From Bdellovibrionales bacterium (GTDB taxonomy: Bacteria > Bdellovibrionota > Bacteriovoracia > Bacteriovoracales > Bacteriovoracaceae), in contig SXUH01000155.1 of the NCBI GenBank assembly GCA_005791855.1, positions 1-7,508 of the forward strand: 7,508 nt of DNA. The letters are read 5' to 3'. Positions within the stretch are counted from its first letter, which is position 1; the number at the start of each line of letters is the position of its first letter. This document shows positions 1 through 6,138 of the stretch, in pieces. Position numbers and translations under genes: made by a program. Below the pieces are notes generated by a model. That model ran no database searches, was not told where the DNA came from, and worked only from the letters and a program-made list of their open reading frames with translations.

Positions 1-603
1 GACAACGGCTCCGCGCTGGCGGTGCTCTTCGAGCTCGCCCGCTACTTCAAGTCAATCCAGTTCCAGCGCACCCTGCGCCTGGTGTGCTTCACCAACTCGG
101 AGAAGCCCTTCACCCGGACCCCGAAGATGGGGAGCCTGGTCTACGCCCGCCACTGCAAGCGGAACAACGAGAAGATCGTCTCCATGGTCTGCCTCGAGGC
201 CCTCGGCTGCCGGAAGGAAGAGGAAGGGAGCCAGCGGTTCTCCTTCGGCGGCTTCCTCTTCCCGACGAAGGGGAACTTCCTCGAGGTGGTGGCGAACATG
301 CCCTCCGAGCCGGTCCTCCGGGACTACCTGCCGAAGCTCCGGGAGAAGGTCCCCATCGACACCAAGGTGCTCCCCGGGTTCCTCCCGGGAGTGAAGAGCT
401 CGGACCACTGGTCGTTCTGGAAGGTGGGGTACCCGGCCATCATGCTCACGGACACGGCCCCCCTGCGCTCTCCCTTCTACCACACGCGGAAGGACACGCC
501 GGAGAAGATCGACTACGACTGGCTCTCCCGGGTGGGCTCGGCGATCCGCGATTCCCTGATCGACCAGCTCGGCGTGGTGGAGAGCAACCACCTCTTCGTC
601 TGA
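1..603 (+). CDS. M28-family zinc aminopeptidase, C-terminal part (5' end outside window)
   Basis: The reading frame is open from base 1 and ends at TGA 601-603, giving 200 residues; the start lies outside the window. It begins with DNGSALAVLFELAR, the M28 segment in which the Asp (residue 1 here) bridges two zinc ions. FTNSEKPF follows (residues 30-37), then LEALG (65-69; E66 at the Asp/Glu ligand position), SDHWSFW (134-140), and YHTRKDTPEKIDY (160-172) with the zinc-ligand His161. The spacing and the block TDTAP fit predicted M28 aminopeptidases that remove N-terminal residues from peptides. In that subfamily the second block normally reads N-E-E-P, where the first Glu is the general base and the second a zinc ligand. 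Here it reads N-S-E-K, so zinc ligand E34 is kept but the base is Ser33. It may be inactive or use another base. Location cannot be judged without the N-terminus. Family confidence is high; activity is uncertain. Confidence 0.9.
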   Translation, partial: DNGSALAVLFELARYFKSIQFQRTLRLVCFTNSEKPFTRTPKMGSLVYARHCKRNNEKIVSMVCLEALGCRKEEEGSQRFSFGGFLFPTKGNFLEVVANMPSEPVLRDYLPKLREKVPIDTKVLPGFLPGVKSSDHWSFWKVGYPAIMLTDTAPLRSPFYHTRKDTPEKIDYDWLSRVGSAIRDSLIDQLGVVESNHLFV

Positions 604-607
604 GGGC

Positions 608-1036
608 CTACGGGCACTCGGCGTACTCGTAGTCCCGGATCTCGCAGGTGACCTTGATGGTCCGCTTCCGGGGGGCCTGCTCGCCGAGGGTGTCGTCGTA
701 GTAGGTCATGGTGCCGGAGGTATTCCCGGTGGAATTCGCGAATGTCAGACGGATGGTGTCTTCTACCGTCCCGGTGGAGAAGGTGTAGACGTCCTTATCT
801 CCGACGAACTCCCGCACTCCGGTGAGGACCGAGTCGCCGGTCTTGGTGGTGTACGCAGCGGAGCTCTTGTTCTTGCAGCCGTTGAAGCTCGAGAAGTACT
901 TGAACGTCTTCACCGTGCGGTCCAGCTGGGTGGCCCGGCAGGTCCCTTCGAGCTTCATGGAGACCCCCGCGTGTGAGAACTCGACGACGGCGAAGGAGAG
1001 GATGAAGAAGATGGAAGAGAAGAATATTTTTTTCAC
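608..1036 (-). CDS. Small secreted protein of unknown function, GTG start
   Basis: This is a 142-residue protein starting at GTG (CAC at 1034-1036 on the plus strand), with GGAG five bases upstream as ribosome binding site. Residues 1-23 form a Sec signal peptide: MKK, a Phe/Ile/Val-rich core, then SHA before Gly24, a plausible signal peptidase I site. The mature part is about 119 residues, rich in Thr, Ser and Tyr, with four cysteines (C33, C54, C131, C141) that could form two disulfides in the periplasm. Alternating polar and hydrophobic stretches such as DVYTFSTGTVEDTIRLTF suggest a beta-rich fold. I do not recognise the family. The gene is tail to tail with the M28 gene, with only 4 bp between the two stops. 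The spacer upstream is AT-rich and may hold its promoter. The signal peptide, ribosome site and GC-rich codon use support a real gene. Confidence 0.8.
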   Translation of the reverse strand: MKKIFFSSIFFILSFAVVEFSHAGVSMKLEGTCRATQLDRTVKTFKYFSSFNGCKNKSSAAYTTKTGDSVLTGVREFVGDKDVYTFSTGTVEDTIRLTFANSTGNTSGTMTYYDDTLGEQAPRKRTIKVTCEIRDYEYAECP

Positions 1037-1082
1037 TGTGGCTCCGGAATTTAAAAAAAGGTTGATATCGCGCTGCCATTAA

Positions 1083-1111
1083 AAATTAAGCGAGCGCTAG
1101 ATTTTGCACAA
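1083..1111 (-). promoter_or_regulatory. Possible sigma70-type promoter of the small secreted protein gene
   Basis: On the minus strand TTGTGC (1106-1111) and TAATTT (1083-1088) are separated by exactly 17 bp in an AT-rich spacer. A start near 1076 would give a leader of about 40 nt before the GTG. Each box matches the consensus at only three of six positions, so this is a weak call based mainly on spacing and location. Confidence 0.25.
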
Positions 1112-1152
1112 CTTAACAAACCCATAAGATTCCATGGACGGGAATGCTCAGA

Positions 1153-1737
1153 TTAGAGACACGGTCCGAGGTAGTCCTGGTGGTTCTGCGAGTGCGTCCA
1201 GAGCGTTCTGCAGGAGACGATGACGGTGTGATGTTTCCCACTCTCCGTCTGGTGGCAGAGGATGATCTTCTTCTCGCCGATGATGTACCGGCTGTCCACG
1301 TCCTTGCAGCTCACCGGCGCCGGTTCGAAGGAGGCCTCGAGCTTCTCCGCCGCCGGCGGTGGGAAGTGCTCGGGCTCGGGCTTAGGCTTCTCCTCCGAGG
1401 AGACGAGCTCCACCGAGACCTGCACCGAGGTCGGCTCGACGTTGGTCCGGGCGAGGCAGTGGGAGAAGGAGGCGTCGGACTCTTCGTCCTCGAGGTGGAG
1501 GAACACCGGCTGGCAGCTCTCGGAGAGTTCCTCACAGGCCTGCAGCGTCTCGACCTCCGCGCACAGCGAGTTGTTGTTCACCAGCACCTCTTCCAGCTGC
1601 GTCTCCTCCACCGGATCGCTCTCCACGAATTCCTCCGAGGCGTGGAGCTTGGAGATGACACTCCTCTTCTCCTGGCAGGAGACGAAGCCCAGGCTCATCA
1701 GGAGCACGCAGAATTGAGAGAGGAGGTACCGCTGCAT
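1153..1737 (-). CDS. Lipoprotein with four-Cys module and C-terminal CH..HHT..H..DYLGPC domain (paralogue of 1926-2561)
   Basis: This is a 194-residue predicted lipoprotein. The ATG at 1735-1737 is chosen over the in-frame ATG 20 codons earlier because it places the signal peptide at the N-terminus (MQRYLLSQFCVLLMSLGFVSC); Cys21 would be the lipidated residue. The -3 position is Phe, so the lipobox is not ideal. AGGA lies only two bases before the ATG. Residues 59-94 hold cysteines spaced C-x8-C-x6-C-x18-C. A Glu/Pro-rich linker follows (about 115-141), then C144 and a terminal domain: ILCH (C161, H162), GKHHT (H169, H170), C176, H182, H186 and DYLGPC (C193). The same organisation occurs in the next gene upstream. 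The C-terminal block resembles the widespread extracellular 'ICH...HTI.V...A..AHL.HGD..G.C' domain, whose function I do not know. Cysteines may form disulfides, and the Cys/His cluster could bind metal (inference). A terminator separates it from its paralogue, so it probably has its own promoter. Confidence 0.88.
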   Translation of the reverse strand: MQRYLLSQFCVLLMSLGFVSCQEKRSVISKLHASEEFVESDPVEETQLEEVLVNNNSLCAEVETLQACEELSESCQPVFLHLEDEESDASFSHCLARTNVEPTSVQVSVELVSSEEKPKPEPEHFPPPAAEKLEASFEPAPVSCKDVDSRYIIGEKKIILCHQTESGKHHTVIVSCRTLWTHSQNHQDYLGPCL

Positions 1738-1763
1738 GTTCCTAGTGTAAGCGAGAACCCCCG

Positions 1764-1775
1764 TCCCTCGAGGGA
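1764..1775. repeat. 12-bp perfect palindrome upstream of the lipoprotein gene
   Basis: TCCCTCGAGGGA is a perfect dyad lying 27 bp upstream of the ATG of the 1153-1737 lipoprotein gene, in its presumed promoter or leader region. It could be an operator or a short hairpin in the leader. There is no second copy in the window, so regulation is only a suggestion. Confidence 0.35.
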
Positions 1776-1855
1776 AATCGCAAGCTGTTTGAATCACTGG
1801 AGAGACTTCAAGTTGGAGTTTTTTAAGGAAAGGTAAACAAACAAAGCAAGTGCCG

Positions 1856-1895
1856 AAAATAAAAAGGCAGCCAGGTTAGTGGCTGCCAATTTTTT
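1856..1895 (-). terminator. Rho-independent terminator, probably bidirectional
   Basis: A perfect 8-bp stem, GGCAGCCA (1866-1873) with TGGCTGCC (1880-1887), encloses a 6-nt loop. On the minus strand it is followed by TTTTTATTTT (complement of 1865-1856), ending transcripts of the 1926-2561 lipoprotein about 40 bp after its stop codon. On the plus strand a six-T run (1890-1895) follows after AA, so it could also stop transcription coming from the left. It separates the two paralogous lipoproteins into different transcription units. Confidence 0.9.
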
Positions 1896-1925
1896 GTGGT
1901 TTCGAGGTTGGAGGCGGTGGCGCCT

Positions 1926-2561
1926 TTAGTTGTCGTCGCACCCGCCGAGGTAGTCGTTGTGCTTCTGCGGGATCGCTCCATGCTTGTAGAGGTGGGCCTT
2001 GAGCGCCGGACAGGCGATCTCGATGGTGTGGTGGTCGCCGTTGCCGGTGCCGTGGCAGACGATGACCTTCTTCATCTTCTTATCCTTGTCGTCGGGAACG
2101 AGGAACCGCTCCGGGATCTTCGCACAGTCCGTGGGCACGTCGAGCTTCGGCTCCTCGGCGACCGGGTCTTCGCCAACCGGAGCTGGCGCTGGGGCCGGAG
2201 CTGGTGCCGGCGGGTCGAGCGGAGTCGGATCTTCGATGCCCGGGCCTTCCGAAGTCGACGTCTGAGGAAGGTCCTTCAGGATCACATCGGAAGGAAGGTC
2301 GGTGTAGTTCTTCGGCAAGCAGGAAGCGAAGGAACCCTCTGCCGCTAAGTCACCGACGTCCTTGTAGACCGTCATGCAGAGATCGGACATGGCCTCGCAC
2401 TGGGCTGCGTCCGTGGCCGTCGCACACTGCTTGAACGCATCGCTGTCCGCGAGGAGCGCGGAGGACGTCGCGCTGTACTTCGTCGCCCCTTCCTCGTTAC
2501 AAGCGATGAACGAGAAACTCAGAAGCGAAAGCAGCATGGCGTTTGAGAGAAACTTTTTCAT
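1926..2561 (-). CDS. Lipoprotein with four-Cys module, Pro-Ala linker and C-terminal CH..HHT..H..DYLGGC domain
   Basis: This is a 211-residue predicted lipoprotein. The ATG at 2559-2561 is preceded by GGGGAG at four bases and puts the signal peptide MKKFLSNAMLLSLLSFSFIAC first, with Cys21 as the lipidation site; an in-frame ATG 22 codons earlier lacks these signs. Module one holds C46, C55, C62 and C81 with spacing C-x8-C-x6-C-x18-C, identical to the paralogue at 1153-1737, including CE.[ML]S at the second Cys and SF..CL at the last. A linker (about 84-145) contains a (Pro-Ala)5-Pro run. The terminal domain has C146, VCH (C169, H170), GDHHT (H177, H178), C184, H190, H194, H201 and DYLGGC (C208); compared with the paralogue there are seven extra residues, GAIPQKH, before the DYLG end. 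It should sit on the periplasmic or outer face of a membrane. Function is unknown; disulfide bonding or metal binding is an inference from the conserved Cys and His. Confidence 0.92.
   Translation of the reverse strand: MKKFLSNAMLLSLLSFSFIACNEEGATKYSATSSALLADSDAFKQCATATDAAQCEAMSDLCMTVYKDVGDLAAEGSFASCLPKNYTDLPSDVILKDLPQTSTSEGPGIEDPTPLDPPAPAPAPAPAPVGEDPVAEEPKLDVPTDCAKIPERFLVPDDKDKKMKKVIVCHGTGNGDHHTIEIACPALKAHLYKHGAIPQKHNDYLGGCDDN
2178..2210 (-). repeat. (Pro-Ala)5-Pro coding repeat in lipoprotein linker
   Basis: Codons 118-128 of the 1926-2561 lipoprotein alternate Pro and Ala. The codons vary (CCG, CCA, CCC; GCA, GCT, GCC, GCG), so this is not a pure microsatellite. Such runs usually form stiff, extended spacers. 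Here it links the four-Cys module to the C-terminal Cys/His domain. Confidence 0.8.
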
Positions 2562-2670
2562 AAAACTCCCCGTTTGAAAATCTAGAGCTAGTTTATCCTT
2601 CAACGGAGAACTCATCGGTGCTTTCATCTAAATACTTGATTGTTTTCGTCTCGGGGCTGGAGCGACTGCC

Positions 2671-3852
2671 TCAATTTCTTGGCGGAAAATCCAAGATCCC
2701 TCGCAGATCCTCAATCAAGTCACGAGGTTCCTCGAGTCCCACGGAGAGCCGTAGGGAGTGCTCGCTGATGCCGATCTCTCTGCGCTCCTGGGGTGTGAGG
2801 TCCTCCCCGAAGAAATCCAAGGTGGGGCAGATGATGGACTCGGTGGACCCGAGGCTGATGGAGAAGTGGATGAGCTTCGTTCGGTGGCAGAACGTCCGAG
2901 CGCTGATCCCGAGCTCCTCCCGGAGGATGAAGGAGACCACGCCCCCCATCTGCCGCATCTGGGACTTGGCCAGGGCATGCCCCGGGTGGGCCTCGAGGCC
3001 CGGGTAGAAGACCCGGGAGACCATGGGGTGGGCCTCGAGGAACCGGGCGACCTCGAGGGCCGACTGCGACTGCCGTTCGTACCGGAGCAGGTAGGTCTTG
3101 AGGCCCCGCAGGACCAGGAAGGCCGCGTGCGGATCGAGGGTCGCGCCGATGAGGCTTCCGAAGTTTCTTACTTTCTGGACGACACTCTTCTTCCCCGCCA
3201 CCGAACCCGCGAGCACGTCCCCGTGGCCCGCGACGAACTTGGTGAGACTGTGGATCAGCACGTCCACGCCGAGGCCCTGGTGCTGGTGGATCCCTCCGAA
3301 GGTGGCGTCCATGGTGAGGTAGAGGCCGTGCTTTTGACAGAGCTCCGCGAGCCTCCGGACGTCGGCGATCTCGAGGTTGGGGTTCGACGGACTCTCGAAG
3401 TGGACGAGCTTCGTCTTCCCGGGGACGATGGCGGCTTCGAGGGTGTCCAGGTCCGTGAGCTCCTTGAAGGTGGAATCGATGCCGTACCTCTTCAGGGTGT
3501 CTCGGATGAAGACCCGGCTGGGCCGGTACATCTCCCGGAACGCGATGACGTGGTCGCCGTGCTCGAGGAGGGCGAGGAGGGTGGCGCTCACGGCGGCGAT
3601 CCCCGACCCCAGCACCAGGCAGTCTTCGGTCTTCTGGATCTCCGCGAGGGAGAGTTCGAGCTGCCGCAGGGTCGGGTTGGACACGCGGGTGTAGATGAAC
3701 TGCTCGTGGTAGGGAAGGCCTTCGGTGATCTGGAACTTCACGTTCTGGTAGATCGGTGCGACCAGCGGGTCGTTCCCGGGTGGCACGGGGACCTTCACCG
3801 GATGGTTCAGGAGTGTGCTCGGGCCCCACCCGTCTCTCTTGGTCTCTTTCAT
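2671..3852 (-). CDS. Trans-sulfuration family PLP-dependent enzyme (cystathionine gamma-synthase/lyase or sulfhydrylase-like)
   Basis: This is a 393-residue fold-type I PLP enzyme of the Cys/Met metabolism family, the usual length for the family. The ATG at 3850-3852 has GGGAG seven bases upstream; longer in-frame starts would run into the divergent regulator gene and are not supported. Motifs in order: APIYQN (32-37); YTRVSNPT (54-61), where Tyr and Arg normally contact the cofactor phosphate of the neighbouring subunit; LGSGIAA (81-87); ESPSNP (153-158); D182 in MDATF, expected to pair with the pyridine nitrogen; HSLTKF with K205 as the Schiff-base lysine, then GHGDVLAG; and RLSVGLE (368-374) with R368 for the substrate carboxylate. 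The members act in the cytoplasm on homoserine esters, cystathionine, cysteine or methionine, and motifs alone do not tell which. Two variants are notable: YRPSR (109-113) where most members have YGGT-like sequence, and DATFGGIHQHQ instead of DNTFATP. I therefore give no gene symbol. No methionine or cysteine genes are nearby. Confidence 0.93.
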   Translation of the reverse strand: MKETKRDGWGPSTLLNHPVKVPVPPGNDPLVAPIYQNVKFQITEGLPYHEQFIYTRVSNPTLRQLELSLAEIQKTEDCLVLGSGIAAVSATLLALLEHGDHVIAFREMYRPSRVFIRDTLKRYGIDSTFKELTDLDTLEAAIVPGKTKLVHFESPSNPNLEIADVRRLAELCQKHGLYLTMDATFGGIHQHQGLGVDVLIHSLTKFVAGHGDVLAGSVAGKKSVVQKVRNFGSLIGATLDPHAAFLVLRGLKTYLLRYERQSQSALEVARFLEAHPMVSRVFYPGLEAHPGHALAKSQMRQMGGVVSFILREELGISARTFCHRTKLIHFSISLGSTESIICPTLDFFGEDLTPQERREIGISEHSLRLSVGLEEPRDLIEDLRGILDFPPRN

Positions 3853-3944
3853 GCGCTCGCTCCCGGTCGAACTTGTTGACCGAATCGGTCCGTGTCCCTC
3901 TAGTGTCTTCCTCTTTCCGGGCTTTGACACGTAAATAATTAAGG

Positions 3945-3957
3945 TTGGAATTTCCAA
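3945..3957. repeat. 13-bp inverted repeat in divergent promoter region
   Basis: TTGGAA-T-TTCCAA is a perfect dyad with one central base. It lies between the start codons of the PLP enzyme (-) and the HD-GYP-like gene (+), just upstream of the TATAAT box. The position fits an operator that could control one or both divergent genes. The left half, TTGGAA, may also act as the -35 element of the plus-strand promoter. Confidence 0.4.
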
Positions 3958-3971
3958 AACCCTTCTATAAT
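3945..3971 (+). promoter_or_regulatory. Probable promoter of the HD-GYP-like regulator
   Basis: A perfect -10 box TATAAT (3966-3971) stands 28 bp before the ATG at 4000. The best-placed -35 candidate is TTGGAA (3945-3950), four of six consensus bases but with a short 15-bp spacer. A perfect TTGACA at 3924-3929 is 36 bp away and cannot pair with this -10 box. A start near 3978 would leave a leader of about 22 nt. The inverted repeat 3945-3957 overlaps the -35 position and part of the spacer, so a bound protein would probably block the promoter. Confidence 0.55.
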
Positions 3972-3999
3972 GGGAGGAACCCCAACACCGTGAGCTCCC

Positions 4000-5307
4000 A
4001 TGTCCCAGGTCATCGCCTTCACCAAGCGAAGTGATTTCAAAACTCTCCTCGAGGTCGAGTGCCGGAGCCTCACCGGCTTCGTCCCCGTGGTGAAGGACTC
4101 GGTGGAGGACTTCGTGCAGATGCTGGGCCTCTTCCCCACCATCGAGATCCTGGTGGTGGACTCGCCGGCCACCAAGAGCGACTACCAGTTCCTCCTCCGG
4201 GCCCTCTCCGAGAAGGAGCCCTCCGTGAAGACCATCCTCATGGTGAGCGACGAGAGGCTTCCGCTCAAGAAGTGCCTCACCTACCCGGGGTCGAACATCG
4301 AAGGCCTCATCGCCAAGCTCAAGCTCATCCTGAACCCCGCGGGCGCGACCCAGGCGGACTTCATGGCGGTCCCCCTGGACGCCCTGGTGCACTTCAAGAC
4401 CCTCCCCTTCGACCTCTACATCAAGATCGCCGAGGGCAAGCTCGTCCGGCGCTTCCCGGCGGGCGAGGAGATCGAGGACGGGGTCGTGGCCCAGTTCAAG
4501 GCCAAGGGGATCCGGGACCTGTACTTCGAGAAGCGGTTCAACCGGGACTTCTCCGTGCTCCTCATGAACAACATGATCAACAAGGTGGAGAAGTCGTACG
4601 CGAGCGACGACCAGCGCCTGCGGGCCAAGAGCGAGGTCTTCGTCACCGCCCGGGAGATCGTCCAGAGCATAGGCCTCCCGCCCAAGGTGGTGGAGGTGTG
4701 CGAGTCGGTGATGGAGAAGATCACCGAGGACGTGCTCAAGGGGAAGGACAAGCTCGCCAACTACCTCACGCAGATCCAGAAGAAGACCGACCTCTCCTTC
4801 CAGTTCCGCTTCGTCGAGCTCTCGAGCTTCATCGCCACGCAGATCGTGGAGGAGCTGAACGAACCGTCGAAGATGGAGCAGATCAAGAAGGTGGTCTTCG
4901 CCGCCTTCTTCTGCGACGTCTCCCTGAAGGAAGCGAACTACCTAAACTTCCGCAGCGAGGAATCCGTCAAGGACCTCTGGCCCGAGATCCAGAGGGCGGT
5001 CCGGGACCACGCGCTCAAGTCCTCGGAGATCGTCGCGAAGTACAAGGACGCCCTCCCGGAGGTCTGCACCATCATCCGCGAGCACCACGGGACGCCGGAG
5101 GGGATCGGCTTTCCGAAGGTGATCAACCACACCATCCTCCCGCTCTCGAAGGTGCTCCTCGCCTCTCAGGAACTGGCCATCGCCATGTTGAACGAGCCGG
5201 AGGTCCCCGCCGCCACGGTCGTCAAGAAGGTGCTGGAGAAGTTCGAGGCGTCGCCGATCGCCGGGTGCCTCGTGGCCTTCGAGAACGCCTGCAAAGTTAA
5301 AATCTAG
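4000..5307 (+). CDS. Receiver-like plus degenerate HD-GYP domain protein
   Basis: This is a 435-residue cytoplasmic protein with no signal peptide or membrane segment. Residues 1-113 resemble a response-regulator receiver: EILVVDSP places D54 at the end of a beta strand, like the phosphorylated Asp, and ILMVSDE (79-85) fits the next strand. Residues 134-180 (LPFDLYIKIAEGKLVRRF ... KGIRDLYFEKR) resemble the domain often found before HD-GYP domains. The C-terminal region (about 210-430) has HD-GYP helices, but the motif is degraded: the first His is missing, HD reads C305-D306, the GK pair is absent, and HHE..DG.GYP reads HHGTPEGIGFP (362-372). H337 and the H362-H363 pair remain. HD-GYP proteins hydrolyse cyclic di-GMP; this one has lost several metal ligands and more likely senses or binds partners (inference). 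The ATG has only a weak GAG five bases upstream. TGGGAG (3971-3976) and CTCCCA (3995-4000) could pair across the leader, although the left arm precedes the predicted transcript start. Confidence 0.88.
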   Translation: MSQVIAFTKRSDFKTLLEVECRSLTGFVPVVKDSVEDFVQMLGLFPTIEILVVDSPATKSDYQFLLRALSEKEPSVKTILMVSDERLPLKKCLTYPGSNIEGLIAKLKLILNPAGATQADFMAVPLDALVHFKTLPFDLYIKIAEGKLVRRFPAGEEIEDGVVAQFKAKGIRDLYFEKRFNRDFSVLLMNNMINKVEKSYASDDQRLRAKSEVFVTAREIVQSIGLPPKVVEVCESVMEKITEDVLKGKDKLANYLTQIQKKTDLSFQFRFVELSSFIATQIVEELNEPSKMEQIKKVVFAAFFCDVSLKEANYLNFRSEESVKDLWPEIQRAVRDHALKSSEIVAKYKDALPEVCTIIREHHGTPEGIGFPKVINHTILPLSKVLLASQELAIAMLNEPEVPAATVVKKVLEKFEASPIAGCLVAFENACKVKI

Positions 5308-5316
5308 AGTTTTTCG

Positions 5317-6117
5317 CTAGAGCCAGGGGGGCTCTTCGCCGAGTTCCTTATGCGGATCGCGCTTCATGGCCTGCAGCCTCGCCCACTCTTTCCCGAGGAA
5401 GATCTGCTGGACCCGCTTCGCCCGCAGCTCGAGGCCGTCGGTTTCCTTGGCGCAGTTGTCGCGCGGCGAGTAGGTTCCGGAGCCGCAGATGGCGACCTTC
5501 ATCTTGGCGGGGTTTCCCATGCGCGCCAGCCAGTCTTTGAGCGGGAGCGGACTCTTGGGCTCGATGGATGGATCGAGGACGTACTTCACGTTCCCCACTT
5601 CTACGACGGGGGCCACGTGGTACCACCAGCCCACAACTCCCCGCGGAGAGTTCCGGGTCTTCACCCGCAGGTGGCCGAAGGCGAAGACTTTCCCGGGCAC
5701 CGGGACGAACCACTTGAAGAAGTTTCCGTTGGCCACCGCCGCTCGGGAGTAGCAGCCGTCGTCCGGGTACATCCAGGTCTCCCTCCGTGGGAAGTTCGGA
5801 TCCCGGGCCCACTCGAGGAAGCGGGCGTCGCGCATCTGCACGAAGCGCTCCTGCAGGGCCTTCTGATCCTTCCAGGGAGTGGTCTTAGGGAGCTTACTTT
5901 CGTCGTACAGCTTGGCCGACCCGAGGGCCGTGAACTTCGCGGTCGGAAGCTCATCAAAGCCTTTTTCATTTTCAGAATTTTTAAGTAAGTTACCTTCGTA
6001 AAACTCGTAGGGAGTATCTAGGTCTCTGTAGGCGCTATCCGGATCCAAGCTTTGAACCTGGGCGAGAACCGGAAGGGCGCTGAAAAGAAATAGAAAGAGA
6101 GCAGAAAGAAACTTCAT
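5317..6117 (-). CDS. Secreted protein-glutaminase-like deamidase (Cys-His-Asp triad)
   Basis: This is a 266-residue protein with a clear Sec signal peptide (1-19, cut after VLA). Its ATG has GGAG nine bases upstream. Residues 118-183 match the catalytic core of bacterial protein-glutaminase, which converts side-chain Gln in proteins to Glu with release of ammonia: PDDGCYSRA (C122), FAFGHLRV, GWWYHVAPVV (H167) and YVLDPSI (D182). Order and spacing agree with the Cys-His-Asp triad remembered for the Chryseobacterium enzyme, including the pattern DGCY.RA ... W.YHVA ... DPS. Residues 20-117 may be a pro-region, because the known enzyme is made as a proenzyme. C211 and C222 near the end could form a disulfide. 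It is probably periplasmic or released. It ends 9 bp from the HD-GYP-like gene, tail to tail. The first 60 codons are more AT-rich than the rest. A transglutaminase-like role is a less likely alternative. Confidence 0.87.
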   Translation of the reverse strand: MKFLSALFLFLFSALPVLAQVQSLDPDSAYRDLDTPYEFYEGNLLKNSENEKGFDELPTAKFTALGSAKLYDESKLPKTTPWKDQKALQERFVQMRDARFLEWARDPNFPRRETWMYPDDGCYSRAAVANGNFFKWFVPVPGKVFAFGHLRVKTRNSPRGVVGWWYHVAPVVEVGNVKYVLDPSIEPKSPLPLKDWLARMGNPAKMKVAICGSGTYSPRDNCAKETDGLELRAKRVQQIFLGKEWARLQAMKRDPHKELGEEPPWL

Positions 6118-6138
6118 ATTTTCATTCTCCGAGAGTCG

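Noticed and set aside
1129..1145. ATTCC/GGAAT hairpin after the 1153-1737 lipoprotein as a terminator
   Set aside because: The stem is only five base pairs, A/T-containing, and no T-run follows on the minus strand.
1738..1797. Longer start for the downstream lipoprotein (20 extra residues)
   Set aside because: It would bury the lipoprotein signal; the shorter start matches its paralogue, with the lipid Cys at residue 21 in both.
2562..2627. Longer start for the upstream lipoprotein (22 extra residues)
   Set aside because: It would place the signal peptide internally; the ATG at 2561 has GGGGAG at the right distance.
2758..3879. Long plus-strand frame opposite the PLP enzyme
   Set aside because: It is an antisense shadow of a gene with clear catalytic motifs; the translation is low-complexity in Glu, Val and Leu.
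3924..3929. Perfect TTGACA as -35 box for the HD-GYP-like gene
   Set aside because: It lies 36 bp from the TATAAT box, and no acceptable -10 box is found 16-18 bp downstream of it.
3853..4392. 180-residue in-frame N-terminal extension of the PLP enzyme
   Set aside because: It runs antisense through the start of the HD-GYP-like gene, has no family match, and the ATG at 3852 has a good ribosome site and the family's normal length.
4059..5300. Long plus-strand frame inside the HD-GYP-like gene
   Set aside because: It is a Gly/Arg/Pro-rich translation of a GC-rich gene in the wrong frame, with no motifs.
5319..5335. Hairpin AGAGCC/GGCTCT near the deamidase stop as a terminator
   Set aside because: It lies mostly inside the coding region and has no T-run on either strand.
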